Assembly (NCBI GenBank): GCA_015064885.1
Contig: SVRJ01000011.1
Span: forward strand, 1-52,084
Reading direction: 5' to 3'
DNA from: Oscillospiraceae bacterium
Lineage (GTDB): Bacteria > Bacillota > Clostridia > Oscillospirales > CAG-272
DNA: 52,084 bases
The translations under genes were made by a program, and so were the position numbers. Of the stretch, positions 16,942 through 27,299 are shown piece by piece; within the stretch, counting starts at the first letter, position 1; every line of letters begins with the position of its first letter. The notes beneath the pieces are model-generated. The model did no database searches. It worked only from the letters and a program-made list of their open reading frames with translations, and was not told where the DNA came from.

Positions 16942-18183
16942 TCAATCGGGCAGATTGAGATAACTCGACATCCCCGTGATTCCAACCGATTTTGCTTTAA
17001 GAGGATTTACGTTCGAGCCGTTTACACGGATCTCAAAATGCAGGTGAGGACCTGTAGACCATCCGGTATTTCCGGAAACGCCTATAAGCTCTCTTGCGCT
17101 CACCTTCTGACCGACCTTCACGTCAAGCTTACTCAAATGAGCGTACAAGGTCTGAATGTTGTTTCCGTGGTCGATAACGATATAATATCCGTACGAATTT
17201 GAATATTTTGCGGTAATGACCGTTCCCGCACGCGCGGCATATACGTTCTCGTAGCGAAGGTTGATATCTATACCCTTGTGATAGTTTTTGGAGCCTTCAA
17301 CCTCTCTGCCTCCGTAATAGGAAGTAATGTATTTATCGTCGCCCGGCCAGAACCAGTTGTTGTATCCGAAATCGTTTATGTCCTGATTTACGTTGTCAAG
17401 GCTTGCGAGAACGTCCTTGATCTCATTTTCAACCTGAGTCATATCGTTTTCCTTGAGCTTAATAAGCTCCTCGAGCAAAAGCGAGTCGCTGCTGAGAGCG
17501 GAAAGCTCATTCATACATTCGGATATGATCTCATCGTATTTGATACGTCTGCTTTCAAGGAGTGCGAGTGTTTCCTCCTGTTTGCTCTTGAGTTCAAGAC
17601 ATTCGGCTTTTTTTGCGGTAAGCTCGGCGTTTGTCTTCTCAACGTCGCGAAGCAACGTATCGTGATAATCGAGAATAGAGGTAACGTACTCATATCTGTT
17701 AAGAAAATCGATTATATCAGTACTTCCGAGAAGAAATTCGATATATCCGAGACCGTCGTTCTCCTGAAGATTTCTGACCGTCTTGACAAGGCTATCCTCA
17801 AGATATACCTTTCTGTCCTCAAGTGTGATTATCTCGGTATCGATAGAAGATATGAGCTCTTCCGTAACAGCGAGCAGTTCCCTTTCGGAAGATAACTGCT
17901 GGAGACAGGCGTTGAGCAAGGCAGTATAGCTCTGTTCCTTGAGCGTAAGATCTCCGCTTGCCTGTATGTTTCCTATAAGCTCACTGTGCATATCTCCGAT
18001 CTCTTTGTTTATACGATCAAGCTCGCCCTCGAGCTTTTCGTTCTGTGCAATAAGCTCGTCGCGCTTTTTTATGCTTTCGTTATAGTCGTCATAGCCTGCT
18101 GAGTTTCCCGCAAGCAAAAAGCAGGAGATCATTGCAACAAGCGCAAAGACAACTATCAACGTTTTTATAACTGTTTTTTTCAT
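16942..18183 (-). CDS. Murein hydrolase activator-like protein with M23 (LytM) peptidase domain
   Basis: A 413-residue secreted protein. An N-terminal hydrophobic signal (residues 5-27) is followed by a long coiled coil (about 35-265) and a C-terminal M23 domain. The zinc-site motifs are complete: H302-K-G-I-D306 and H380-L-H382-F-E. The domain therefore looks catalytically competent, unlike degenerate EnvC. The layout matches EnvC/PcsB-type partners that the FtsEX complex activates through the coiled coil to cut peptidoglycan at division. It lies directly downstream of ftsX, which supports that pairing. Confidence 0.92.
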   Translation of the reverse strand: MKKTVIKTLIVVFALVAMISCFLLAGNSAGYDDYNESIKKRDELIAQNEKLEGELDRINKEIGDMHSELIGNIQASGDLTLKEQSYTALLNACLQQLSSERELLAVTEELISSIDTEIITLEDRKVYLEDSLVKTVRNLQENDGLGYIEFLLGSTDIIDFLNRYEYVTSILDYHDTLLRDVEKTNAELTAKKAECLELKSKQEETLALLESRRIKYDEIISECMNELSALSSDSLLLEELIKLKENDMTQVENEIKDVLASLDNVNQDINDFGYNNWFWPGDDKYITSYYGGREVEGSKNYHKGIDINLRYENVYAARAGTVITAKYSNSYGYYIVIDHGNNIQTLYAHLSKLDVKVGQKVSARELIGVSGNTGWSTGPHLHFEIRVNGSNVNPLKAKSVGITGMSSYLNLPD

Positions 18184-18208
18184 ATATACCCTTTCATACG
18201 AGGATGAT

Positions 18209-19246
18209 TTAAGAATTCAAATTTTTTCTGAGCGAGATAACACTTCCGCAAAGTCCGCAAAGAACGCCCACAGCAAGGAATGAGAGCCATACGAACCATC
18301 CGCAATCTCCGACTGAAACAAGATAGATCATAGAATTGAAGGCATCCTTGGTTGCGTCTATTATATGTGAATACAGCGCAAGCTGAACACCGGTGGCGAT
18401 AAGAGAGGCGAAAAATCCTATTATCGCACCCTCGAGAATAAACGGCGACAAAACGAAAACGTTTGTAGCTCCGACGTATTTCATTACCGTTATATCATAG
18501 CGTCTGAAGTGAAGAGCAAGCTTTATCGTATTTATAATAACGAACAAGCTGGTAACGAGCAGGAGCCCGAAGAATCCCGCGAAGACAAAAATTATACCTC
18601 TTCTTATGTTTTCTACCTTTACCGATATCTCGGCTCTGTTGTTTACCCGCCTTACTCCTTCTATTGATGAAAGCTCGTAAACCAGGTCTCCGACATATTC
18701 GTTATCCGCATATCCGATAACGAAGGAGTCGGATAGAGGATTATAATTCTCATCCTTCATGGTCTGGAATATTCCGCTGTACGAAAAATAATCGCTTATC
18801 ATCTCGTCGAGAGCGGCTTCCTTTGATACAGGCTCAACAGAGGTAACGTTGCTGAGAGAAAGAAGCTTGGTCTCTATTGCGGCAAGCTCTGCCTCACCGA
18901 GATCGTATTCACAATATACCACTATTTTATTCAGCTCTCCGACTCTGTCAAGGTTGAGATCAACGTTAAGAAGAACGAGGAAAAAGCTTCCCATTACGAC
19001 AAGGCAGCTTGCAAGAACGGCAAGTGATGCTATCGTCATTCCAATATTGTTTCTCATACTCTTCAAAGCAAGCTGGAGAAAATAGAGGACGTCATACTTT
19101 TTATTCTTTCGCGCAGGGGGAGCCTGCTTTATTTCGGGCTTTCCATGAGACGGTGCGGTATTTTGAACGGTTTCCTTTTCTGTTACTTCCGGAGCCGACT
19201 CAAGCTCAACAGCATCCGCGGTGTTTTTTTCAATAGTATTTGACAT
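18209..19246 (-). CDS. ftsX: Cell division protein FtsX
   Basis: A 345-residue permease-like subunit of the FtsEX complex. The ATG at 19246 has GAGG 8 bases upstream and leaves a 25-base gap to ftsE. After a cytoplasmic Pro/Glu-rich N-terminus (about 60 residues) there is one membrane helix (IGMTIASLAVLASCLVVMGS), a large extracellular loop that should contact the coiled-coil hydrolase, then three more helices. Family signatures include VEPVSKEAALDEM and YVGATNVFVLSPFILEGAIIG. It does not transport solutes but transmits ATP-driven changes from FtsE across the membrane. Confidence 0.94.
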   Translation of the reverse strand: MSNTIEKNTADAVELESAPEVTEKETVQNTAPSHGKPEIKQAPPARKNKKYDVLYFLQLALKSMRNNIGMTIASLAVLASCLVVMGSFFLVLLNVDLNLDRVGELNKIVVYCEYDLGEAELAAIETKLLSLSNVTSVEPVSKEAALDEMISDYFSYSGIFQTMKDENYNPLSDSFVIGYADNEYVGDLVYELSSIEGVRRVNNRAEISVKVENIRRGIIFVFAGFFGLLLVTSLFVIINTIKLALHFRRYDITVMKYVGATNVFVLSPFILEGAIIGFFASLIATGVQLALYSHIIDATKDAFNSMIYLVSVGDCGWFVWLSFLAVGVLCGLCGSVISLRKNLNS

Positions 19247-19271
19247 ATCAATAACCTCAATTACCGTAAAA

Positions 19272-19955
19272 TCAGACTCTTCCGTTTTCGCCGATCTTTT
19301 CGGCACTGATAACCTTTCCGTGACTGAGACCTATTACCCTTGCATTCATCTGCTCGACTATCTTCCAATCGTGAGTAACAACGATCACCGTTTTTCCGAG
19401 TGCGTTGACCTTGAGAAGGAGATTCATTATTTCAAGACTCATATTGGGGTCAACGTTTCCGGTAGGCTCATCCGCAATGAGGATGTCGGGGTTGTTTGCG
19501 ATCGCTCTGGCGAGTGCAATTCTCTGCGACTCTCCTCCCGAGAGTTCACTCTGAAGTCTGTCTGCGGCATACTGCATATTCACAAGAGAAAGAAGCGCGG
19601 GAACTCTTTGCTTTATCTCTGCCGCGGGAGTTCCTACCGCACGCATGGCAAACGCAACGTTCTCATATGCGGTCTTGTCTCCGAAGAGCATAAAGTCCTG
19701 AAAAACTATACCGAGTTTTCTTCTGTATGCGGGAATATCCCTGTTCTTCAACGCTGCAATATCTACACCGTCAACGATGATCTTTCCGTCGGTGGGAAGC
19801 TCCTGACGTAAAAGGAGACGCGTCATTGTCGATTTTCCCGCGCCGGACGCTCCGACGACAAATACCATCTCTCCTTTTTCAATTTTAAAATTAACACAAT
19901 CAAGTGCTATGGCTGTGGGGGAATACATTTTCGTAACGTTGCAAAATTCAACCAT
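19272..19955 (-). CDS. ftsE: Cell division ATP-binding protein FtsE
   Basis: A 228-residue ABC ATPase beginning at the ATG at 19955, preceded by GCGGAGG. Walker A GASGAGKST lies at 35-43, the signature LSGGESQRIALARA near 135, and Walker B ILIADEPTGNVD near 158. The sequence is FtsE-like, with MVEFCNVTKMY at the start, and pairs with FtsX encoded just downstream. It powers the membrane complex that controls septal peptidoglycan hydrolysis. No clear promoter was found in the 157 bases upstream, so the operon may depend partly on read-through from the regulator gene at 20113. Confidence 0.95.
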   Translation of the reverse strand: MVEFCNVTKMYSPTAIALDCVNFKIEKGEMVFVVGASGAGKSTMTRLLLRQELPTDGKIIVDGVDIAALKNRDIPAYRRKLGIVFQDFMLFGDKTAYENVAFAMRAVGTPAAEIKQRVPALLSLVNMQYAADRLQSELSGGESQRIALARAIANNPDILIADEPTGNVDPNMSLEIMNLLLKVNALGKTVIVVTHDWKIVEQMNARVIGLSHGKVISAEKIGENGRV

Positions 19956-20062
19956 GATGACCTCCGCAAAAGAAAATTCAAACAAACAAAAAGCCTCTTT
20001 CGACCTTTCTTACGCAAATAAGACAAAAAAGTCATAAAATCGAACGAGGGTGAAAATAGCCG

Positions 20063-20098
20063 TACAACCGAGAAAAGACTCCGCTCTTCCCGGTTGCA
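20063..20098 (-). terminator. Probable rho-independent terminator after the PucR/CdaR-type regulator
   Basis: On the minus strand GCAACCGGGAAGAG pairs with CTTTTCTCGGTTGT around a CGGAGT loop, followed by a short T tract (TATTTTC). The weak T tract leaves room for read-through into ftsE. Confidence 0.6.
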
Positions 20099-20112
20099 CA
20101 AGTGTAATATGA

Positions 20113-21201
20113 TCAGAACTTGATAGGCTTTGAGTTGAGGTACTTCTTTACCATCAGAGCAACCTTAAAGGTTATCGCATGCTCAAACTCACGCAGGTCG
20201 AGTCCTGTGATCTTTTTTATTTTTTCGAGTCTGTACACAAGAGTATTTCTGTGTACGAAAAGCTTTCTGCTCGTTTCGGAAACGTTCAGATTGTTTTCAA
20301 AGAAGCACTGTATAGTCATCAGCGTTTCTCTGTCGAGAGACTCAAGTGTTCCTCTCTTGAAGACCTCTGAGATGAACATTTCGCAAAGAGTTGTGGGAAG
20401 CTGATAAATAAGACGGCCTATTCCGAGGTTATCGTAGCTGAGAATGTTCTTTTCCGTCTCAAATACCTTACCTACCTCTATAGCTATCTGAGCCTCTTTA
20501 TATGCTCTTGCGAGATCCTTAAGGTTTTCAACAGCGGTAGATATACCTATAGATACCTTTGAGTAGAACTCTGTGCTGAGCGTATCGGCGATATTTGTAG
20601 CGATCTTTTCGATATCCTTGACCTCTATATTGGGCTTTACCTCTTTTACAAGAACGACGTCCTGCTCACCGACACTTACAACGTAATCGCGCGTTTTATC
20701 GGGGAACATATTCTGGAGCATCTCAAAGGGAAGCATCTCGGGCTTTCCGAGAAATTTAATAAGGAAAACAACTCTGACCTCTTCGGTGTTGAAGTGCAGC
20801 TCCTTACTCTTTATGTATATATCGCTGGGAAGAATGTTGTCGAGAATGATGTTTTTAATAAATGAACCCTTATCGTATTTTTCGTCATAAAGGTTTTTGA
20901 TATTACCGAGAGAAATAGAGAGAAGTCTGGACATTTTGTCTGCCATCTTATCCTCACCCTCAACGAATACAACGTACTCTGTCTTTGTGCCGTTGTATAT
21001 CAAAGCGCGGTAGGTAGCTCCGCCCGAAACGAGCACATCAGAACTATAAGCCATCTCGTCCTTTATTTTTGTTCTGAATTCTCCGATTCTTACAAGCTCG
21101 GAGCATGCAATTATAACTCCGTTCTCATCAATAACACCTATAACGCGATCTACTGCGTCCTTCATCTGGTGTATAACACTCTGGAACAATCTGTTCGACA
21201 T
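20113..21201 (-). CDS. PucR/CdaR-type transcriptional regulator
   Basis: A 362-residue regulator. The N-terminal 130 residues form a PAS/diacid-recognition-like sensor (VIGVIDENGVIIACS), the middle resembles a degenerate GGDEF-like or PucR central domain (VSIGISTAVENLKDLARAYKE is the typical patch), and the C-terminus is the PucR helix-turn-helix (NLNVSETSRKLFVHRNTLVY). Such proteins control small-molecule catabolism genes. The inducer and targets are unknown, and there are no obvious catabolic neighbours. It lies 69 bases after rsmE on the same strand and probably shares the promoter at 22066-22094. Confidence 0.85.
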   Translation of the reverse strand: MSNRLFQSVIHQMKDAVDRVIGVIDENGVIIACSELVRIGEFRTKIKDEMAYSSDVLVSGGATYRALIYNGTKTEYVVFVEGEDKMADKMSRLLSISLGNIKNLYDEKYDKGSFIKNIILDNILPSDIYIKSKELHFNTEEVRVVFLIKFLGKPEMLPFEMLQNMFPDKTRDYVVSVGEQDVVLVKEVKPNIEVKDIEKIATNIADTLSTEFYSKVSIGISTAVENLKDLARAYKEAQIAIEVGKVFETEKNILSYDNLGIGRLIYQLPTTLCEMFISEVFKRGTLESLDRETLMTIQCFFENNLNVSETSRKLFVHRNTLVYRLEKIKKITGLDLREFEHAITFKVALMVKKYLNSKPIKF

Positions 21202-21270
21202 AAATTTTACCCTTCCTTAGCAATGTGGTCTTCTTTTTGTAAGTAAATCGTAAATGAATCGTATTTTGCG

Positions 21271-22020
21271 TTACAGCTCAAACGCAAAGCTAAGCGCTGA
21301 CAAAACGAACATACCCGCGCTCTCGCAACGGAGTATCCTCTGTCCGAGGCTCACAGAAAGCGCCCCGGCCTGCTCAAGGATGCGTGCTTCCTTTTCGGAG
21401 AAACCTCCCTCGCTTCCGATGATTATTGCTATTCTCTTTCCCGAAAGATCCTGCCTCGCGAAAAGATCCGCAATAGAATTATCATCTTCGTTCTCATAGC
21501 AAAAAAGGATTACGTCTTTTTCTGCAAGCGACGACACCATCTCGCCGAACGAAAGCGTTCTTTCCACTGTTGGGATCACGGTTCTTCCGCACTGCTTTGC
21601 AGCCTCGTAAGCGATCTTGTTGCGACGTATAAGCTTCTTCTGCTCGGATTGGTCATCCTTAACCTTTACCGTACAAAATTCACTTGTAAACGGAATTATG
21701 GAATGCGCGCCGCATTCAACACTTTTCTGTATAACGGTTTCAAGCTTATCGCCCTTAGGCATTGCCTGATATATTTCCGCAAAATAAGGAGGCTCACCCG
21801 TGCGCCCCAGATCTTCGACAATATTCGCCACAGACTCGCTGTCGCGTATAGACGAAAGAACGCAAGCATATTTCTGCTCGCAGTCACTGACGGTAACTCT
21901 GTCCCCAACAGCCATTCTGAGTGAACGTGCTATGTGGTAGGCGTCGTCCCCGTAAATATGAACAACACCTTGTTTTTTGTCGATATCATCATTTTTCACA
22001 AAAAATATGGGCATAAACAT
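21271..22020 (-). CDS. rsmE: 16S rRNA (uracil-1498-N3)-methyltransferase RsmE
   Basis: A 249-residue SPOUT-class methyltransferase that methylates U1498 of 16S rRNA in the 30S subunit. The N-terminal PUA-like domain has DAYHIARSLRMAVGD, and the SPOUT core shows KGDKLETVIQKSVECGAHSIIPF, RIAIIIGSEGGFSEKEA (the knotted SAM site) and SLGQRILRCESAGMFVLSAL. Length is standard. The start is either the first Met or Met3; both are close together. It is transcribed from a consensus promoter and followed by the PucR/CdaR-type regulator. Confidence 0.95.
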   Translation of the reverse strand: MFMPIFFVKNDDIDKKQGVVHIYGDDAYHIARSLRMAVGDRVTVSDCEQKYACVLSSIRDSESVANIVEDLGRTGEPPYFAEIYQAMPKGDKLETVIQKSVECGAHSIIPFTSEFCTVKVKDDQSEQKKLIRRNKIAYEAAKQCGRTVIPTVERTLSFGEMVSSLAEKDVILFCYENEDDNSIADLFARQDLSGKRIAIIIGSEGGFSEKEARILEQAGALSVSLGQRILRCESAGMFVLSALSFAFEL

Positions 22021-22065
22021 TCCTCAAAGGCGCGTTTTATGGTCATTTTACACAATCGTGCTTAT

Positions 22066-22094
22066 ATTATATCGCATTTTAACCAATTTGTCAA
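22066..22094 (-). promoter_or_regulatory. sigma-A promoter of rsmE
   Basis: On the minus strand TTGACA (22094-22089) and TATAAT (22071-22066) with a 17-base spacer. Confidence 0.85.
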
Positions 22095-22308
22095 GTCCAA
22101 ATTTGGTGTATTTCACGATTTATTTTTATATTTTTTACATATTTAAATGCTCAGCTTTGATTTTTATACACAAGTTGACCAAGTATTATTTTTGCACAAA
22201 AAGATCAGCCATCCCCCTTTTTTGGTATTCTACCCGCATTATTTAGCAGTCATCACCCGCCAAATTGCGCGTTTAACAATAAATTCACAAAAAGTACATC
22301 AATAGTTA

Positions 22309-22337
22309 TTGAAAATCCGGCTGAAAAGTGGTAAATT
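22309..22337 (+). promoter_or_regulatory. sigma-A promoter of the hrcA-dnaK operon
   Basis: TTGAAA at 22309-22314 and TAAATT at 22332-22337 with a 17-base spacer. The predicted start near 22344 is immediately followed by CIRCE, the usual arrangement for HrcA repression. Confidence 0.75.
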
Positions 22338-22347
22338 ATATACGCAG

Positions 22348-22374
22348 TTAGCACTTAGCGCAAACGAGTGCTAA
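22348..22374. promoter_or_regulatory. CIRCE operator (HrcA binding site)
   Basis: TTAGCACTT, nine bases, then GAGTGCTAA. This is the CIRCE inverted repeat with one mismatch: the last base of the left arm is T instead of C. It lies between the promoter and the hrcA start, so HrcA should autoregulate the whole heat-shock operon. Confidence 0.95.
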
Positions 22375-22406
22375 AAACAATTCAAAAAAGAGAGGAGTGA
22401 TCACAC

Positions 22407-23489
22407 GTGTACGGAAACGATCTGAGCGAAAGAAAAAAGACTATTCTCAAAGCAGTAATAGAGGCACACATTCTCGGTGGTGAACCGGTAGGCTCAAAGT
22501 ATATTCTTGAGAACACGGCACTCTCCTGCTCCTCCGCAACCATACGTAATGAGATGGCAGAGCTTGAATCGCTCGGATACCTCGAGCAACCGCACACGTC
22601 AGCGGGAAGAGTTCCTTCTGTCCTCGGCTACAGATTTTACGTAGACAGTCTTATGAGCCGATACGCAATGACGTCTTATGAAATAGCACAGATAAACGGG
22701 CTTCTCAAGAATAAGCTTTACGAGATAGATTCTATCCTTGAGCTCGCATCGCGAGTTGCATCCTCTCTTACAAATTATACCGGAATAGCTCTTACACCGT
22801 CGAGAAGCGCGCTTCACGTTACAAGATTTGAAACCGTGTATATCGACAGCTCAAGCTTTATTCTTATAATGATACTTTCGAACACAGAGGTAAAGAGTAA
22901 GCAGTTTATGCTCAATCGTGAGATAGACAGAGATACGGTTGAACGCATAGCCATAGTCCTCAACAGAAATATGACGGGACTCACCGCAGACAAGATCACG
23001 CTCAGCGCTATGATGCAGACAGAAAGCGAGATGGGAGATTACGCTTCCGATATAATCAATACGGTCGTCCGCTATATCTGCAAGTCACTTGAGGTTTCGG
23101 ACAACAACTCGCTTAAGCTCAGCGGACTCAACCATCTGCTCGAGTATCCCGAATACTCGGACTCGGATAAGCTCAAACGTCTTCTCGGAAGAATAGAGAG
23201 CGGCGGAAAGGACCTTAGGCGTCTTATCGACGAGGGAGGCGAGGGAGTCAACGTCTATATAGGCTCTGAAAGCACTATAGAAGAAATGAACGATTCCGCA
23301 CTCGTATTCAAGCCGATAAAGATGAACGGTCACACAATAGGAGCGGTAGGCGTTATCGGTCCCAAGCGTATGGACTACGGAAAGGTCCTTGCAACGATAG
23401 ATAACCTCAGCGGAAACATTTCCCTGCTGATGTCGGATACAAAATTTATCGGTCCGGGAAACGACGATACCCCCGATGAACTAAAATAG
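22407..23489 (+). CDS. hrcA: Heat-inducible transcription repressor HrcA
   Basis: A 360-residue HrcA. It starts at GTG 22407 behind GAGGAG. The N-terminal winged helix (SERKKTILKAVIEAHI; SSATIRNEMAELESLGYLEQPHTSAGRVPS) binds CIRCE, and the C-terminal domain ends with the family segment GAVGVIGPKRMDYGK. HrcA is kept active by GroEL in other Firmicutes and loses activity on heat shock. First gene of the operon hrcA-grpE-dnaK-dnaJ-prmA. Confidence 0.97.
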   Translation: MYGNDLSERKKTILKAVIEAHILGGEPVGSKYILENTALSCSSATIRNEMAELESLGYLEQPHTSAGRVPSVLGYRFYVDSLMSRYAMTSYEIAQINGLLKNKLYEIDSILELASRVASSLTNYTGIALTPSRSALHVTRFETVYIDSSSFILIMILSNTEVKSKQFMLNREIDRDTVERIAIVLNRNMTGLTADKITLSAMMQTESEMGDYASDIINTVVRYICKSLEVSDNNSLKLSGLNHLLEYPEYSDSDKLKRLLGRIESGGKDLRRLIDEGGEGVNVYIGSESTIEEMNDSALVFKPIKMNGHTIGAVGVIGPKRMDYGKVLATIDNLSGNISLLMSDTKFIGPGNDDTPDELK

Positions 23490-23508
23490 AAAGGTGTTAC
23501 AGAGTAAA

Positions 23509-24111
23509 ATGTCAGAAGAAATCAAAAAGCAAGACCTTCAAGGCGAGGGAGAAGAGTGCGTAGAAAACACCGCAAAAGCTCCCGAGACAGACGTGAAGGA
23601 AACAAAGGAAAGCAAAGAAAACGAAAAGAAAAAGAAGATAAAGAAGCTTGAAGGCGAGCTTGCCGCTAAAGAAAAGGCACTTTCGGAGGCGGAAGCAAAA
23701 TATGCGGAGCTCGACGACAAATACATGAGGCTGTACGCGGAGTACGAAAATTTCAGGAAAAGAAGCGCAAAGGAAAAGGAATCTATCTATTCGGATGCAT
23801 GTGCAGACGTTCTCACGTCTATACTTCCGATAGCAGATACGCTTGACCGCGCGGCAAACACGGAGGGGGATGCCGAGCAGGTGCGTAAGGGACTTATGAT
23901 GATACTGAAAAGCTTTGAGGAAACACTCGGAAAGCTCGGTGTCAAGGAAATGGACTGCCTCGGCAAGGAATTTGACCCCAACCTTCAGAACGCGGTAATG
24001 CACGTCGAAGATGAAAGCTACGGCGAAAACGTAGTGGTCGAGGTCCTTATGAAGGGCTACGAAAAGGACGGAAAGGTGATCCGTCATGCGATGGTAAAGG
24101 TCGCAAACTGA
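23509..24111 (+). CDS. grpE: Nucleotide exchange factor GrpE
   Basis: A 201-residue GrpE, the ADP/ATP exchange factor for DnaK. A low-complexity acidic/lysine-rich N-terminus (about 1-45) and a long coiled coil are followed by the conserved RLYAEYENFRKRSAKEKE stretch and the C-terminal beta domain (LGKEFDPNLQNAVMHVED; GYEKDGKVIRHAMVKVA). ATG 23509 is preferred; an upstream in-frame GTG at 23494 has no ribosome site in front. It lies 19 bases after hrcA. Confidence 0.95.
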   Translation: MSEEIKKQDLQGEGEECVENTAKAPETDVKETKESKENEKKKKIKKLEGELAAKEKALSEAEAKYAELDDKYMRLYAEYENFRKRSAKEKESIYSDACADVLTSILPIADTLDRAANTEGDAEQVRKGLMMILKSFEETLGKLGVKEMDCLGKEFDPNLQNAVMHVEDESYGENVVVEVLMKGYEKDGKVIRHAMVKVAN

Positions 24112-24133
24112 CAAAACACAAACAAAAAACTAA

Positions 24134-26020
<1,887 letters not shown>

Positions 26021-26036
26021 TCACCTTTAACCGTTT

Positions 26037-26061
26037 CCCCGGAGGAATATATCTTCCGGGG
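26037..26061 (+). other. Hairpin between dnaK and dnaJ
   Basis: A 10-bp stem (CCCCGGAGGA / TCTTCCGGGG, one G-U pair) with loop ATATA follows dnaK. Only a weak T-rich stretch follows, so it is more likely a partial terminator or mRNA-stability element that lowers dnaJ relative to dnaK than a full stop. Confidence 0.6.
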
Positions 26062-26104
26062 AGCGTTTGACGTTTTAACTTTATATAATTCACTAAGAAA
26101 GGAC

Positions 26105-26130
26105 GATCTTCTGCCTTGGGGCAGACGATC
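26105..26130 (+). promoter_or_regulatory. Hairpin between Shine-Dalgarno and start codon of dnaJ
   Basis: GATC-T-TCTGCC, loop TTGG, GGCAGA-C-GATC. The only good ribosome site (AAAGGA, 26098-26103) lies directly before this stem and 41 bases from the ATG; folding reduces the effective distance to about 15 bases. Confidence 0.6.
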
Positions 26131-26144
26131 CTATCATTCCCAAA

Positions 26145-27287
26145 ATGGCCGGAAAAGCAGATTTTTATGAGGTCCTCGGCGTAAGCAAGAGTGCCTCTGC
26201 CGATGAGATAAAAAAAGCTTACAGAACACTTGCAAAAAAATATCACCCGGACGTAAACCCCGGAGACTCCTCTGCGGAGGCTAAGTTCAAGGAGGTCAAC
26301 GAGGCATACGCCATCCTTTCCGACCCGGAAAAAAAGCAGCAGTACGACCAGTTCGGTCACGCTGCATTTGAAAACGGTGGCGCGGGCGGATACTCATACG
26401 GAAATATGGATTTCGGAGACCTTGGAGATATTTTCGGTTCGTTCTTTGGCGGATTCGGAGGATTTGGCGGCTCTTCGCAGAGAAGAAACGGTCCGATGAA
26501 GGGCGAGGACCTCGGTGCTGAGGTGTATCTCACCTTTGAGGAAGCGGTATTCGGAACCAAAAAGGACGTTTCCTATCAGAGAGTGGTGAAGTGCGACTCC
26601 TGCGACGGAAGCGGAGCGGAAAAAGGAACCAAGGTCGAGACCTGCAGCGCATGTCAGGGCCGAGGTCAGCGCACCGTGGTAAAACGTGTCGGTCCTATGC
26701 AGTATCAGAGCGTCGAAACCTGCCCCAACTGTAAGGGAACGGGTAAGATAATACAGTCGCCCTGCAGATCCTGCCGCGGAAACGGCTACGTCAGAAAGAA
26801 CAAGACGATATCCGTAACCTTCAATGCGGGAATAGACGATGGAAATACTATCGCCCTCCGCGGAATGGGCAACGAAGGAAAGAATGGCGGTCCTGCGGGA
26901 GATCTCTATATCGAGGTACACGTCCAGAAGCATAAGACCTTCGTAAGAAAGGGCAATAACCTTTACTGCGACCTTCCGATAACGGTATCCGAGGCGATAC
27001 TCGGTGCGGAGGTGGATATTCCCACGCTTGAGGGCGCAGAGAAGTTCACGATCCCCGAGGGAACACAAAACGGCAAAGTATTCACTCTTTCGGGCAAGGG
27101 TGTTCCCTACTATAACACCCCTTCAAGAAGAGGAGATCTTATCCTCACGGTAACCGTAGAGATACCTAAAGGACTTACTGAAAAGCAGAAGGAACATATC
27201 CGCGCATTTGCAGATTCCTGCGGTGACGGCAACTATCAGAAAACAAGCAAGTTCTTCAAGAACATTAAAAAATTATTTGACAAATAA
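26145..27287 (+). CDS. dnaJ: Chaperone protein DnaJ (Hsp40)
   Basis: A 380-residue type I DnaJ, the co-chaperone that stimulates DnaK ATPase. The J domain begins [20 protein letters not shown] and has the HPD triad (YHPDVNPGD). A Gly/Phe-rich region follows (about 75-115). The zinc domain has four CxxCxGxG repeats ([32 protein letters not shown]). The C-terminal substrate domains are complete. ATG 26145 is the only usable start in this frame, yet its ribosome site is 41 bases away behind a hairpin. The prmA gene follows after 12 bases. Confidence 0.97.
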   Translation: MAGKADFYEVLGVSKSASADEIKKAYRTLAKKYHPDVNPGDSSAEAKFKEVNEAYAILSDPEKKQQYDQFGHAAFENGGAGGYSYGNMDFGDLGDIFGSFFGGFGGFGGSSQRRNGPMKGEDLGAEVYLTFEEAVFGTKKDVSYQRVVKCDSCDGSGAEKGTKVETCSACQGRGQRTVVKRVGPMQYQSVETCPNCKGTGKIIQSPCRSCRGNGYVRKNKTISVTFNAGIDDGNTIALRGMGNEGKNGGPAGDLYIEVHVQKHKTFVRKGNNLYCDLPITVSEAILGAEVDIPTLEGAEKFTIPEGTQNGKVFTLSGKGVPYYNTPSRRGDLILTVTVEIPKGLTEKQKEHIRAFADSCGDGNYQKTSKFFKNIKKLFDK

Positions 27288-27299
27288 GAGGATCACTAT

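Larger units (their letters stand above)
22021..22406. other. 386-base divergent intergenic region between rsmE and hrcA
   Basis: It holds the rsmE promoter (22066-22094), the hrcA promoter (22309-22337) and the CIRCE operator (22348-22374). The stretch 22095-22308 is AT-rich; I see no reading frame with a ribosome site, no strong hairpin and no known RNA in it. Confidence 0.7.

Noticed and set aside
26067-26089. Possible promoter for dnaJ (TTGACG and TATAAT)
   Set aside because: The spacer is only 11 bases, too short for a working sigma-A promoter.
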